A stretch of DNA of 56,856 nucleotides from Capnocytophaga sp. oral taxon 338 str. F0234 (GCF_000192225.1 NZ_GL872413.1:2304089-2360944); one strand, 5' to 3'. Shown: positions 36,587 through 45,643, counted from the stretch's first letter. The notes: a model not told the origin generated them from the letters alone. Program-made: numbers and translations.

Positions 36587-37978
36587 ATGAGACTTATCTA
36601 TACTTTTATAGCGTTGTTATTCTCTATAACAGGCTATTCACAGTCCCAACAAACCACTATTATTCCTAGTGAAGGAATATCTATAGAAAGTATATTAAGA
36701 GGTGCTTTAGGAATGTGTGTACTTCTTATGATTGCCTTCCTTTTTAGTCATAATCGCAAAGCCATTGCTTGGAAAACTGTCGGCGTAGGACTTCTTATAC
36801 AACTACTCTTAGCCTTCGGTGTACTGAGAGTAGAATGGGTAAGACGTGTATTTGAACTCGCTGGAAAGTTCTTTCTCCTCATTCTGGACTTCACTAAAGC
36901 AGGTAGTGATTTCCTCTTCGGTAATCTAATGGACATAAACGGAATTGGATATATCTTTGTCTTTCAGATACTCCCTACCATTATTTTCTTCTCTGCTCTT
37001 ACCTCTATTCTTTTCTATTATGGTATTATTCAGGTATTTACCCGAGCGTTAGCATGGGTACTGAGTAAATCTCTGAAAATATCCGGAGCAGAAAGCCTTT
37101 CCGTTACAGGAAATATTTTCTTAGGACAAACAGAAGCTCCTCTTATGATAAAATCCTACTTAGAAAAAATGACCAAAAGCGAGATTCTCTTGGTAATGGT
37201 CGGTGGTATGGCAACAGTAGCTGGGGGCGTACTGGCTTCTTACATCAATTTCTTAGGAGGTAGTGATGAAGTCCTAAAATTAGAATTTGCTAAACACCTT
37301 TTAGCCGCCTCTGTTATGGCTGCCCCAGGAGCCGTAGTTGTCTCAAAAATATTATATCCTCAGGAAGAAGCTATTCCTACTCAATATACAACCTCTAATG
37401 AAAAATATGGCAGCAATATCCTTGATGTAATTAGTACAGGAACTACAGAAGGACTAAAACTTGCAGCCAATGTGGGAGCTATGCTTTTAGTATTTGTTGC
37501 CCTGATTGCTATGGTAAACTACTTCCTTGGTTGGGTGGGCGATGTTACCTTCTTAAACCCTATTATTGCTGACAGTAATTTCCTCCCTTATGATAAGCTT
37601 TCTTTGGAAATGATTTTGGGTTCTATTTTCTCTCCTATTATGTGGCTCATCGGAGTTGCTAAGGAGGATATGATGCTGGTAGGACAACTCTTAGGAATCA
37701 AACTTGCTGCTTCAGAATTTGTAGGGTATACCCAATTAGCAGTACTAAAGGATCCTACTGCCCCTATGCATTTTATGTATCACAAATCAATAATCATGGC
37801 AACTTATCTCCTATGTGGATTTGCTAATTTTGCCTCCATCGGGATACAAATAGGAGGTATTGGTTCTCTTGCACCTGGTCAGCGTAAAACTCTTTCCGAA
37901 TTTGGAATTAAGGCTGTATTAGGAGGAACACTTGCTTCCCTTATGTCCGCCACCATTGCAGGAATGATCCTAGGTTAA
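36587..37978 (+). CDS. nupC: NupC-type concentrative nucleoside transporter
   Basis: A 463-residue inner-membrane CNT-family importer. An N-terminal signal-like segment (ending TGYSQSQ) is typical of Bacteroidota members. The core has about ten helices with GQTEAPL (re-entrant loop), a GGMATVAGGVLASY segment and the C-terminal ANFASIGIQIGGIG. It takes up nucleosides with a cation gradient. Length is usual for Bacteroidota members. It follows the nuclease gene by 11 bases and precedes crcB by 12. Confidence 0.9.
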   Translation: MRLIYTFIALLFSITGYSQSQQTTIIPSEGISIESILRGALGMCVLLMIAFLFSHNRKAIAWKTVGVGLLIQLLLAFGVLRVEWVRRVFELAGKFFLLILDFTKAGSDFLFGNLMDINGIGYIFVFQILPTIIFFSALTSILFYYGIIQVFTRALAWVLSKSLKISGAESLSVTGNIFLGQTEAPLMIKSYLEKMTKSEILLVMVGGMATVAGGVLASYINFLGGSDEVLKLEFAKHLLAASVMAAPGAVVVSKILYPQEEAIPTQYTTSNEKYGSNILDVISTGTTEGLKLAANVGAMLLVFVALIAMVNYFLGWVGDVTFLNPIIADSNFLPYDKLSLEMILGSIFSPIMWLIGVAKEDMMLVGQLLGIKLAASEFVGYTQLAVLKDPTAPMHFMYHKSIIMATYLLCGFANFASIGIQIGGIGSLAPGQRKTLSEFGIKAVLGGTLASLMSATIAGMILG

Positions 37979-37990
37979 AAATCATCAAAG

Positions 37991-38365
37991 ATGTCCTTAT
38001 CAAAAATTCTCCTTGTATTCATAGGTGGAGGACTGGGAAGTATGCTTCGCTACATGACTAATAATGTTATTATGCGATGGGTAGGGATAAGACCTTTCCC
38101 GTGGGCGACTTTTACTATAAACATACTAGGCTGCCTACTTATAGGAGTAGGAATTTCTCTTATCAGAGAAAATTCCCTAACCAAATACTTATTCATTACT
38201 GGATTCTGTGGAGGGTTCACTACTTTTTCCACCTTTTCGGCTGAGAATGTGCATTTATGGCAACAAGGGAACTATATACAACTTCTTTTGTATATTGTAT
38301 TAAGTATTCTTATAGGCTTTTTATCTCTCATAGGAGGAACTTATATAGGGAAAACATATTTATAG
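37991..38365 (+). CDS. crcB: Fluoride channel CrcB/FluC
   Basis: A 124-residue membrane protein with four helices. Signature GGGLGSMLRY near the start, then the conserved Asn in TFTINILGCLLIG, and GFCGGFTTFSTFS, the track that conducts fluoride. It works as a dual-topology dimer and expels fluoride. Only one copy is seen here. No fluoride riboswitch precedes it; it appears to be transcribed with nupC. Confidence 0.92.
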   Translation: MSLSKILLVFIGGGLGSMLRYMTNNVIMRWVGIRPFPWATFTINILGCLLIGVGISLIRENSLTKYLFITGFCGGFTTFSTFSAENVHLWQQGNYIQLLLYIVLSILIGFLSLIGGTYIGKTYL

Positions 38366-38397
38366 ATATTACTAATTCAAATAAAATTAACTAATAA

Positions 38398-38874
38398 ATG
38401 GAAAGAATAGCTAGTTTTTGTGTAAATCACCTTAAATTACAAAGAGGAATTTATCTCTCTCGTAGAGATGTTGTAGGTAATGAAGTGATTACTTCTTTTG
38501 ATATTCGTATGAAAGCCCCCTACCGAGAACCTGTATTAGGAGGGGCAGAGATACATACTATGGAACATTTGGCGGCTACATGGCTCCGTAACAGCGATTG
38601 GAAGGATAAAATTATCTATTGGGGACCTATGGGATGCATGACTGGGAATTACCTTATTTTGGCTGGTGATTATACTTCCAAAGAAATTGCTCCCCTTATC
38701 ACTCATTTGTTTGAATATATAGCCAATTTTGAAGGAGATATTCCTGGAGCCTCAGCCATAGAATGTGGAAATTATTATAATAATAATCTTCCTATGGCAA
38801 AATATGAGGCTAAAAAGTATCTGGAAGAAGTACTCTATCACCTAACCGAAGAAAACTTAAATTATCCATCCTAA
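38398..38874 (+). CDS. luxS: S-ribosylhomocysteine lyase (LuxS)
   Basis: A 158-residue iron enzyme that splits S-ribosylhomocysteine into homocysteine and the precursor of the signal AI-2. The metal site HTMEH and the later GCMTG Cys motif are both visible (HTMEHLAATWLRN, MGCMTGNYL). Length is usual. It is the last gene of the plus-strand run and is followed by a strong terminator. No AI-2 receptor gene is in the window. Confidence 0.95.
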   Translation: MERIASFCVNHLKLQRGIYLSRRDVVGNEVITSFDIRMKAPYREPVLGGAEIHTMEHLAATWLRNSDWKDKIIYWGPMGCMTGNYLILAGDYTSKEIAPLITHLFEYIANFEGDIPGASAIECGNYYNNNLPMAKYEAKKYLEEVLYHLTEENLNYPS

Positions 38875-38890
38875 TCTTATTAAAATAGAA

Positions 38891-38925
38891 TGCCCTCCAA
38901 AAAGTTTTATTGCTTTTATGGAGGG
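38891..38925. terminator. Strong terminator after luxS
   Basis: GCCCTCCA (38891-38898) pairs with TGGAGGGC (38918-38925), extended inside by AAAAG/CTTTT. A T-rich tail follows on the plus strand. Probably also serves the convergent ABC ATPase gene. Confidence 0.8.
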
Positions 38926-38958
38926 CTTTAATATTCAAAAACTTTTCCTTGTAATTCA

Positions 38959-39705
38959 CTACTCCTGGACTGTACTATTTATTTTTCTAAGTTCTTCTTT
39001 CGCATCGAAACGATTCTCTATAGGCTTATCATTAATAATATTACCATCCTTAAGTACTACTGTGCGCTTACTAAAATGTGCAATATCATCCTCATGCGTA
39101 ACAAATCCTATAGTACTTCCCCTGTCATTGAGTTCTTGGAATAATTCCATAACTTCATAAGAGGTACGTGTATCCAAGTTTCCTGTAGCTTCATCTGCCA
39201 AGAGGATTACAGGGTCATTCACTAAAGAGCGTGCAATGGCTACTCGTTGCTGTTGCCCACCTGAAAGTTCACTGGGCATGTGATGCAAACGGGATTCCAA
39301 ACCGACCCTTTTCAATGCCTCTATAGCACGCTCTCTACGCTCTTTTGCCGAAATTTTAGAATTGTACATTAAGGGTAGTTCTACATTTTCTATAGCAGAA
39401 GTTCTTGCCAAAAGATTATATGCCTGAAAGATAAATCCTATTTTGGTATTACGCACATTTGCCAATTCATTTTTTGTCATATTTTTTACAGAAATACCAT
39501 CTAAAAGATAATCTCCTGAAGAAGGCCTATCCAAACAGCCTAATATATTCAGTAAAGTAGATTTTCCAGAACCACTGGGACCCATAATAGTTACAAATTC
39601 CCCTTCATAGATACTTAAGTTGATCCCCTTGAGAACCTTTAGGACTTCACTTCCCATTTTAAATTCTCGCTTCATATCCCTTATTTCAATAATTGACTTC
39701 TTCAT
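38959..39705 (-). CDS. MacB/LolD-type ABC transporter ATPase
   Basis: A 248-residue ATPase with Walker [10 protein letters not shown], signature [14 protein letters not shown], Walker [12 protein letters not shown] and His in VTHED. The pattern is that of ATPases serving MacB/LolCDE-type permeases (FtsX-like). It is the last gene of an operon with a TolC protein and a membrane fusion protein, but no permease gene follows: the next gene is luxS on the other strand. The exporter must therefore use a permease encoded elsewhere, or it has lost one. Confidence 0.9.
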   Translation of the reverse strand: MKKSIIEIRDMKREFKMGSEVLKVLKGINLSIYEGEFVTIMGPSGSGKSTLLNILGCLDRPSSGDYLLDGISVKNMTKNELANVRNTKIGFIFQAYNLLARTSAIENVELPLMYNSKISAKERRERAIEALKRVGLESRLHHMPSELSGGQQQRVAIARSLVNDPVILLADEATGNLDTRTSYEVMELFQELNDRGSTIGFVTHEDDIAHFSKRTVVLKDGNIINDKPIENRFDAKEELRKINSTVQE

Positions 39706-39711
39706 AAGTTT

Positions 39712-40938
39712 CTATTTTGCCTTAGTATTCTGCCTTCTACGGAAACGAGGCATAAAAGGACTACCTCCATTTTGCTGATCATCTGCTGTTTTTGCTGACG
39801 GATTGATACTATTAAGAGACGTTACTACCTCCTCTCCTACAGTGATTCCTTTCATTACCTCTACATTAATACCATCATTACTTCCTATGACAATTGGCTT
39901 CTGAGAGAGCGTACCATCAGAATTTTCAACCCATACATACTTATTCTTTCCCTTGCCTATCTCAACCTTAGGCATTTGTGCTTTTATTCCTTTCTGCAGA
40001 TAATACTTTGCTAAGAGTGAAAGATCTGGAGAGAAATTAATTGCCCTGTTATTAAGTGTTGTAACATCTTTTAACTCATTCGTATAGATGATAATGGTCG
40101 CAGTAAGTCCTGGTTTTAGTTTTTCTTCAGGATTCTCAGCATCTACAATAACGGTATAGGTAACCACATTAGAGGTAGTTGTGGGAGAAAGCCGTACTTG
40201 AGAGACCTTTCCTTGAAACTCTTCCAAAGGATAGGCATCCACAGTGAAGGTTACCCTTTGTCCTAACTTCACTTGACCTATATCTGCCTCATCCACATTG
40301 GCTTCTACCTGCATTTTCTTAATATCTTTAGCAATTTTAAAGAGGGTTGGTGCACTCATCGTAGCAGCCACCGTTTGTCCTACTTCTACCTCCCTACTAA
40401 GGATTACTCCATCAATAGGAGCATAGATATTGGCATACCCAAGATTCGTTTTAGCTTGGTTCAGAATAGTAAGCCTTTGGGTAACTGCAGCCTTAGCATT
40501 ATGAAGTTGATAATAAGCTTGCTCGAAATCTGCCTTACTAATAATCTGATTCTCATACATGCTTTTTTTGCGATCATAATTTTGCTGGTAATAAGTAACC
40601 TCATTAAGAGAAGCATTATAATTGGCTTGTGCATTAATCACATTCTCTTGCAGATTGGTTTTGTCCAACTCTGCTAAAAGTTCTCCCTTTTTCACTTGGC
40701 TGTTGTAATCCACATATATCTTACTCACCAATCCAGAAACCTGTGTACCCACCTCTATTTCATCCACAGGTTGCACACTTCCCGTAGCAGTTACTTCTGT
40801 GGTTACATCTCCTTTTTCTACCTTTTGCTTCTGCAAAACTATAATAGCCGGCTTTTCCTTAAAGAAAAAGTAATATACCCCATATCCTATAACAATTAAC
40901 AATAGAGTAAAAATACTATTTCTTAATATCTTTTTCAT
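39712..40938 (-). CDS. MacA/HlyD-type membrane fusion protein
   Basis: A 408-residue periplasmic adaptor. An N-terminal membrane helix (about 5-27) anchors it. It has the biotinyl-lipoyl-like half motifs (TEVTATGSVQPVDEIEVG... and IYAPIDGVILSREVEVGQT), an alpha hairpin between them, and beta-barrel domains at the C-terminal half, ending in a Pro/Arg-rich tail. It links an inner-membrane transporter to TolC. The gene follows the TolC gene by 16 bases and precedes the ATPase by six. Confidence 0.9.
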   Translation of the reverse strand: MKKILRNSIFTLLLIVIGYGVYYFFFKEKPAIIVLQKQKVEKGDVTTEVTATGSVQPVDEIEVGTQVSGLVSKIYVDYNSQVKKGELLAELDKTNLQENVINAQANYNASLNEVTYYQQNYDRKKSMYENQIISKADFEQAYYQLHNAKAAVTQRLTILNQAKTNLGYANIYAPIDGVILSREVEVGQTVAATMSAPTLFKIAKDIKKMQVEANVDEADIGQVKLGQRVTFTVDAYPLEEFQGKVSQVRLSPTTTSNVVTYTVIVDAENPEEKLKPGLTATIIIYTNELKDVTTLNNRAINFSPDLSLLAKYYLQKGIKAQMPKVEIGKGKNKYVWVENSDGTLSQKPIVIGSNDGINVEVMKGITVGEEVVTSLNSINPSAKTADDQQNGGSPFMPRFRRRQNTKAK

Positions 40939-40954
40939 TCTTTTATCTTATTTT

Positions 40955-42268
40955 TTAATGAACATCAATATTCTTCCCTTGATAGAAATTCAACAATTGT
41001 TGGTAAAGTATTACCATGTATTTATTCTGCAAATAGGTCTGCTCCGCATTAAGATAGGTATTCCTACTGACCAAGAGTTCTGTATTGGTAAGATTACCAA
41101 ATTCATGTTTTTTCATAGCAAGTTCATAAGCTAACTTAGCATTATCACGCGCTGTTTTAGAAGCAACTTCCTGTGCCTGATGTGTGGTAGCATTATGCCA
41201 AGCTGTTTCTATCTTGGTATAGAGGTCTTTTTCAGCTTGTCTACGTTCAAGTTCAGCTTGTGATTCAGAAATTTTAGCTAAAGTAACATTATCTCTATTT
41301 TTGTAACGAGAAAAAATAGGTACATTGAGTGAGAGTCCCACCGTTTGTCCAAAATTATTATCTAACTGTGTTCTATAATTCACTTCCGCACGATTGGAAT
41401 ATCCTGTATTTACACCTGCACTAAGAGACAGAGTAGGTAGAAAGCCTGATTTGGCTATCTGAATATCCTTCTGCGCTATTTCTTTCTGTTTTTCATATAT
41501 TTTTGTATTAGGAAGTTGTTGTAAGGCTTGCTGGAAAATGACTTCTTTGTTTTCAATAGGCTCATTAACTTCCTCCTTCTGAATAATTTGAATTCTGAAA
41601 TCTGTCCCTACAGGGAGTTCTAAAAGTTGCTTGAGAGCAAGTACCTGAGTTTCATATTGGTTTTGAGCTTGTATAATATTGTATTGATTATTGGCGTTTT
41701 GTGTTTCTATTTCAATAAGATCAATCTTAGCTATAGCCCCATTTTCAAAACGCTTCCTTGCCTGTGCAAGTTCTTCCTGAGAGGAAAGAGCCGTATTCTT
41801 GGCAACTGTAATATTCTCATACTTAAAAAGCGCTTGCAGATAAGCTTCTAACACACTCAGTACTATATTATTTTGAGCTTCTTTTACATATAATTCATTC
41901 TGTTCCAACACCAACTGTGTACGCTGTATTTGTAGGTTCAATCTATTCCCTTCATAGAGAGAAACTGAAGCACTTATGCCAAAACTATTAGTGAAGGTAG
42001 TTTGGTTCACCCTATCATTCGTTATCTGATTAATCACAGATCCATTGTTTACATTTGCTGAAGCATTAGCTCCTACATTAGGCAAGCGATTACTTCTTGC
42101 CTGATGATGATTAACGGAAGCTATCTGTTGGTTAAGTTGTGTTTTCTTTACTGAAATATTATTAGTAATCGCATAGTTAATACAATCAGTAAGAGACCAT
42201 GTTTTTTCTTGAGCCCATATAGGAAGAGACAAAAGGGCAATAAAGATAGTTTTATATTTCATTTTCAT
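40955..42268 (-). CDS. TolC-family outer-membrane efflux protein
   Basis: A 437-residue protein with a signal peptide (through WAQ, about residue 20). It shows two internal repeats of the TolC type, mostly long helices rich in Gln, Asn and Glu (LQIQRTQLVLEQNELYV, then the YEKQKEIAQKDIQIAKSGF region). It forms a trimeric outer-membrane tunnel. First gene of the efflux operon. Alternative ATG at residue 3. Confidence 0.9.
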   Translation of the reverse strand: MKMKYKTIFIALLSLPIWAQEKTWSLTDCINYAITNNISVKKTQLNQQIASVNHHQARSNRLPNVGANASANVNNGSVINQITNDRVNQTTFTNSFGISASVSLYEGNRLNLQIQRTQLVLEQNELYVKEAQNNIVLSVLEAYLQALFKYENITVAKNTALSSQEELAQARKRFENGAIAKIDLIEIETQNANNQYNIIQAQNQYETQVLALKQLLELPVGTDFRIQIIQKEEVNEPIENKEVIFQQALQQLPNTKIYEKQKEIAQKDIQIAKSGFLPTLSLSAGVNTGYSNRAEVNYRTQLDNNFGQTVGLSLNVPIFSRYKNRDNVTLAKISESQAELERRQAEKDLYTKIETAWHNATTHQAQEVASKTARDNAKLAYELAMKKHEFGNLTNTELLVSRNTYLNAEQTYLQNKYMVILYQQLLNFYQGKNIDVH

Positions 42269-42283
42269 CTTTTATTACATTTG

Positions 42284-42311
42284 GAGTACCTAACAGAATA
42301 TTTAGGTGCTC
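42284..42311 (-). promoter_or_regulatory. Hairpin in the leader of the TolC operon
   Basis: Ten-base arms GAGTACCTAA (42284-42293) and TTAGGTGCTC (42302-42311), one G-T pair, loop of eight. It sits at the very 5' end of the leader if transcription starts near 42317, and could stabilise the messenger. Confidence 0.5.
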
Positions 42312-42321
42312 ATTTGAACTA

Positions 42322-42329
42322 CAAAAGTA
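42322..42329 (-). promoter_or_regulatory. Promoter -7 element of the TolC efflux operon
   Basis: Minus strand reads TACTTTTG. The nearest TTG upstream is 23 bases away, a bit too far. Confidence 0.45.
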
Positions 42330-42405
42330 ATAATTTTTCGGGAATTATATAGCAATTATATAAATTTTTTATACCTTTCTTTATCAAAATATTTTTAGAT
42401 AAAAA

Positions 42406-42436
42406 TTTGTCAGATAAAAAAAAAGGAGTATCTTTG
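42406..42436 (+). promoter_or_regulatory. rplS promoter
   Basis: TTTG (42406-42409), a 19-base spacer and TATCTTTG (42429-42436), the best promoter in the window. Confidence 0.75.
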
Positions 42437-42442
42437 CACCCG

Positions 42443-42480
42443 CTAAGTAACCTCTGGCGAAGGACGTATATGTTGCTTAG
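42443..42480 (+). promoter_or_regulatory. Structured 5' leader of rplS
   Basis: CTAAGTAAC (42443-42451) pairs with GTTGCTTAG (42472-42480), nine base pairs including one G-U, enclosing a G-rich 20-base loop. It begins at the predicted transcription start and ends 27 bases before the rplS ATG. Ribosomal-protein genes are often autoregulated through such leaders, and leaders of this kind have been described for L19 in other phyla and, as I recall, in Flavobacteria; whether this is that motif needs a covariance search. Confidence 0.55.
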
Positions 42481-42507
42481 GGTTAATTTAATAATTTTTA
42501 TACTTTT

Positions 42508-42858
42508 ATGGAGTCTTTATTAAAGTACGTACAAGACAATCTCATTACAAAGAAAGATTTTCCTGATTTCTCCACCGGAGACACTATTACAGTGTATTAT
42601 GAAATCAAAGAAGGAGAAAAATCCCGTATTCAGTTCTTCAAGGGAGTCGTTATCCAACGAAAAGGTACAGGTGCAACAGAAACATTTACCATCCGTAAGA
42701 TGTCAGGTGAAGTAGGTGTAGAACGTATCTTCCCTATTAATATGCCTGCTATTCAGAAAATTGAAGTTAACAAATACGGAAAGGTACGCCGTGCACGTAT
42801 CTTCTATTATCGAGAATTACGTGGTAAGAAAGCACGTATCAAAGAAATAAGAAAATAG
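42508..42858 (+). CDS. rplS: Ribosomal protein L19 (bL19)
   Basis: A 116-residue protein of the large ribosomal subunit. The N-terminal sequence [19 protein letters not shown], the [13 protein letters not shown] core and the basic tail ([15 protein letters not shown]) are characteristic. It lies at the interface with the small subunit. It has its own promoter, a structured leader and a terminator, so it is a single-gene unit. Confidence 0.96.
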   Translation: MESLLKYVQDNLITKKDFPDFSTGDTITVYYEIKEGEKSRIQFFKGVVIQRKGTGATETFTIRKMSGEVGVERIFPINMPAIQKIEVNKYGKVRRARIFYYRELRGKKARIKEIRK

Positions 42859-42880
42859 TCTTTTAAACGTGATCATAACA

Positions 42881-42908
42881 AAAAGGTTGTCAATTGACAG
42901 CCTTTTTT
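42881..42908 (+). terminator. Rho-independent terminator of rplS
   Basis: AAAAGGTTGTC (42881-42891) pairs fully with GACAGCCTTTT, wobble included, around AATT; a seven-T run overlaps the end of the right arm. It covers the false TTG start (42894) of the next reading frame. Confidence 0.85.
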
Positions 42909-42944
42909 TATAATTTCTATTCATTTTCAATTGATAGACCTATC

Positions 42945-44012
42945 ATGAGCAAAACTTTTATTAATGGAGCCTCCTGTATCTCCGTACAGCCCTCTTTTAC
43001 GGAGGAGTTCCCCTCTTATTCTATTGAAAACAAGGAGAATAATATACTCTATGCTATAGAACCTGCTTATAAGGAGTATATTCCACCGGCATCTATCCGA
43101 AGAATGGCTAAAGGAGTAAAAATGGGAATTGTAGCGGGAATTCATGCACTAAAGCAAGCACAAATCTCCTCTCCCGAAGCTATATTAGTAGGAACGGGGA
43201 TGGGATGCGTACAGGACTCTGAGAAATTCTTACGAGGTATTTTAGACAATCAGGAACAACACCTTACTCCTACAGCATTCATACAATCCACTCATAATAC
43301 AGTTGCAGGGCAAATTGCACTGAATATGCAATGCAAAGGAATGAATTTCACATACGTAAATGGGGCAGTCTCTTTTGAAAGCGCCTTACTGGAGGCTAAG
43401 ATGCAAATGGAGCAGAATTTACTGAAAAATGTTTTGGTAGGAGGAGTAGATGAACACAGCCCTCATACCCTCTATTTATATGAATTAGCAAACATCATAA
43501 AAGATAAAGGAAGTCTCCCTCAATCCATTTTATCACCAAAAACTCAAGGGGTTCGTTTGGGGGAAGGGGCAACCTTCTTTGCTCTTTCTAATTATTGTAA
43601 TGAGAGTACATTTGCGGAACTTATAGAGGTATCTTTCCTTAACAGAATGGATATCAATGAAATTCCTACTTTCATTAACCATTTTCTACATCAGCAAGGA
43701 ATTACTATTAATGATATTTCAATGGTTATCTCTGGAAGAAATGACAACAAAGATGATATTCCTTATTTCAAAGCCTTTGAAAATTTATTTTCCTCTATTC
43801 CTATACTTATCTACAAACATCTAACAGGAGAGTTTCTTACGGCTTCTGCTATTGGATTATGGATTGCTTGTAATGCTCTCAAGAAAGGCACCGTACCTCA
43901 ATCCTTGAACATACTTACCCAAAAGGAGGTAAATGCTCCCATCCAGTATATCTTACTCTATAACCAATACTTAGGGAAAGAACACAGTTTAATATTATTA
44001 AGAAAAAAATAA
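42945..44012 (+). CDS. Ketosynthase-fold protein lacking all catalytic residues
   Basis: A 355-residue beta-ketoacyl-synthase homologue, start ATG at 42945 (the longer frame from TTG 42894 runs through the rplS terminator). The thiolase fold shows in VGTGMGCVQD, STHNTVAGQIAL, LVGGVDEHS and RLGEGATFFAL. But the catalytic Cys position is Val (142, NGAVSFES), the first His site reads SGRND, and the second His site is Glu (296, TGEFLTAS). A protein without the Cys-His-His triad cannot condense; it resembles a chain-length-factor partner such as those of aryl-polyene and type II polyketide systems. No active ketosynthase or ACP gene is in the window, so its partner lies elsewhere. Single gene, no terminator seen directly downstream. 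Confidence 0.82.
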   Translation: MSKTFINGASCISVQPSFTEEFPSYSIENKENNILYAIEPAYKEYIPPASIRRMAKGVKMGIVAGIHALKQAQISSPEAILVGTGMGCVQDSEKFLRGILDNQEQHLTPTAFIQSTHNTVAGQIALNMQCKGMNFTYVNGAVSFESALLEAKMQMEQNLLKNVLVGGVDEHSPHTLYLYELANIIKDKGSLPQSILSPKTQGVRLGEGATFFALSNYCNESTFAELIEVSFLNRMDINEIPTFINHFLHQQGITINDISMVISGRNDNKDDIPYFKAFENLFSSIPILIYKHLTGEFLTASAIGLWIACNALKKGTVPQSLNILTQKEVNAPIQYILLYNQYLGKEHSLILLRKK

Positions 44013-44057
44013 CAATTCTATTTATACAAAATAGTTTTTTATATTAATCATTTTTTA

Positions 44058-44065
44058 TATCTTTG
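44058..44065 (+). promoter_or_regulatory. Superoxide dismutase promoter -7 element
   Basis: TATCTTTG, 25 bases before the sod start. At -33 only a TTT run is found (about 44035-44037). Confidence 0.45.
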
Positions 44066-44090
44066 TACTTTATTACTAAAAAATAAAAAT

Positions 44091-44696
44091 ATGTCATTTA
44101 ATCTACCTGAACTTCCTTATGCATATAATGCTCTTGAGCCTTATATAGATGCACGTACTATGGAAATTCACTACACCAAGCACCACAAAGCCTATACAGA
44201 TAACCTAAATAATGCCATTACAGGAACTGAGTTAGAAGGAAAAAGTATTGAAGATATCCTCCTTAATTTAGACCCGGAAAACAAAGCAGTTCGTAATAAT
44301 GGCGGAGGTTATTACAATCATAATCTTTTTTGGGAGATCTTAACTCCTAATAAGGGGATGACTCCTTCAAAGGAGCTCTCTGAGGCTATTGATAAAGCAT
44401 TTGGTTCTTTTAAAGCTTTTAAAGAGATCTTTTCAAAAGCTGCTGCTACCCAATTTGGATCAGGATGGGCATGGCTTACTGTACACAAAGGAGGGAAAAT
44501 AGAGGTATGTGCTACTGCCAATCAGGACAACCCCTTAATGCCTCATATACAATGTGGCTCTCCTATATTAGGAATAGACGTATGGGAACATGCTTATTAC
44601 CTAAACTATCAAAATCGTCGAGCAGACTATATTGAAGCATTCTTCAATGTTATCAATTGGAATAAAGTAAGTGAGTTATATCACAAAAATAAATAA
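44091..44696 (+). CDS. Fe/Mn superoxide dismutase
   Basis: A 201-residue cytoplasmic enzyme that converts superoxide to oxygen and hydrogen peroxide. Metal ligands appear in [15 protein letters not shown], and the pair [10 protein letters not shown] (Asp and His). The NNGGGYYNH and [10 protein letters not shown] segments, with Gly before NHNLFW and Gln in the second one, resemble Mn-type rather than Fe-type enzymes, though metal use can be cambialistic. No signal peptide. Full length. Confidence 0.93.
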   Translation: MSFNLPELPYAYNALEPYIDARTMEIHYTKHHKAYTDNLNNAITGTELEGKSIEDILLNLDPENKAVRNNGGGYYNHNLFWEILTPNKGMTPSKELSEAIDKAFGSFKAFKEIFSKAAATQFGSGWAWLTVHKGGKIEVCATANQDNPLMPHIQCGSPILGIDVWEHAYYLNYQNRRADYIEAFFNVINWNKVSELYHKNK

Positions 44697-44743
44697 ACCT
44701 TTTGTAGATAAGATCTCTCTTATATCAGTTATTTTGAATATAC

Positions 44744-44775
44744 AAAGAAGCTATTTCTAAGAGAATGGCTTCTTT
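44744..44775 (+). terminator. Terminator after superoxide dismutase
   Basis: AAAGAAGCTATT (44744-44755) pairs with AATGGCTTCTTT (44764-44775) with one wobble; C then TTTT follows. Confidence 0.75.
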
Positions 44776-44861
44776 CTTTTAGATTTTTTATTAAAATAGA
44801 GTAAAATGGCACAATTATTGAGCTACTTTTTACAGATATAAATTCTTAAAATATCCACCCC

Positions 44862-45620
44862 ATGAAACCTAAAAAAAATCCTAATGTTGATTTAAAACGC
44901 CGTACTGGATTATTCTTTTCCATAGGTCTTGCTATAGCTACTTTTGCTAGCCTCTATGCTATTAATTATAAGACCGTAGAAGAAGGTAAAAAGAAATTAG
45001 AATTTGACAAAATTACTGACCTTACAGAGGATGTGCAGGATTTCACTATGGAGGATAATACTCCCCCTCCTGCTCAACCTGAAGAAGAACAACCTAAGGA
45101 AATTGAAGTTCCTGATGTTATCAAACAAGTAGATGACAAGGAAAAAGTAGAGGTTAATTTAAAAAAGAATGATGATAATAAGGATGATGCTTCTAACAAA
45201 GCCCCTATTCTAAAAGGTGTCCCCGGAGGTACAGGTACCGGTACAGGAGGTGATGAGGATATTCCTGATGAAGTTCAATTCTTTGCTATTGAGCAAAAGC
45301 CTATGTTTGAGCAATGTAAAGATGAACCCAAAGATCAACAGGAAAAGTGTTTTAAGAAGTCCTTAGATGCTTTTGTTAACAAAAACCTTGTCTATCCAGA
45401 AATCGCTAGAGAAATGGGAACACAAGGAAGAGTAACTGTACAGTTCCGTATCAAGAAAGATGGCACTGTAGAAGTCATTAATGTTCAAGGAAAAGAAGAT
45501 ATTCTTAAGAAAGAAGCTCGTCGCGTGATTGAAAAACTTCCAAAACTTATCCCTGGTAAACAACGTGACAGACCGGTAGCGGTAATCTTCTCTTACCCTA
45601 TCTTATTCAGACTAAACTAA
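44862..45620 (+). CDS. tonB: TonB energy transducer
   Basis: A 252-residue protein with one N-terminal membrane helix (about 15-35, FFSIGLAIATFASLYAINY), a short acidic and Pro-containing periplasmic spacer (TPPPAQPEEEQPK and Gly/Thr-rich GVPGGTGTGTGG), and a C-terminal TonB domain (about 170-252; VYPEIAREMGTQGRVTVQF, PKLIPGKQ). It transmits the proton motive force to outer-membrane receptors such as SusC-type porins. No exbB/exbD genes are in the window. It has its own terminator. Confidence 0.9.
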   Translation: MKPKKNPNVDLKRRTGLFFSIGLAIATFASLYAINYKTVEEGKKKLEFDKITDLTEDVQDFTMEDNTPPPAQPEEEQPKEIEVPDVIKQVDDKEKVEVNLKKNDDNKDDASNKAPILKGVPGGTGTGTGGDEDIPDEVQFFAIEQKPMFEQCKDEPKDQQEKCFKKSLDAFVNKNLVYPEIAREMGTQGRVTVQFRIKKDGTVEVINVQGKEDILKKEARRVIEKLPKLIPGKQRDRPVAVIFSYPILFRLN

Positions 45621-45643
45621 TGAATATTTTTTATATTTATTAC

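Noticed and set aside
37979-37990. Fluoride riboswitch before crcB
   Set aside because: Only 12 bases separate nupC and crcB, too few for the motif.
42894-42944. Longer N-terminus of the ketosynthase-like protein from TTG
   Set aside because: The TTG lies within the rplS terminator stem; the ATG at 42945 gives the normal family start.
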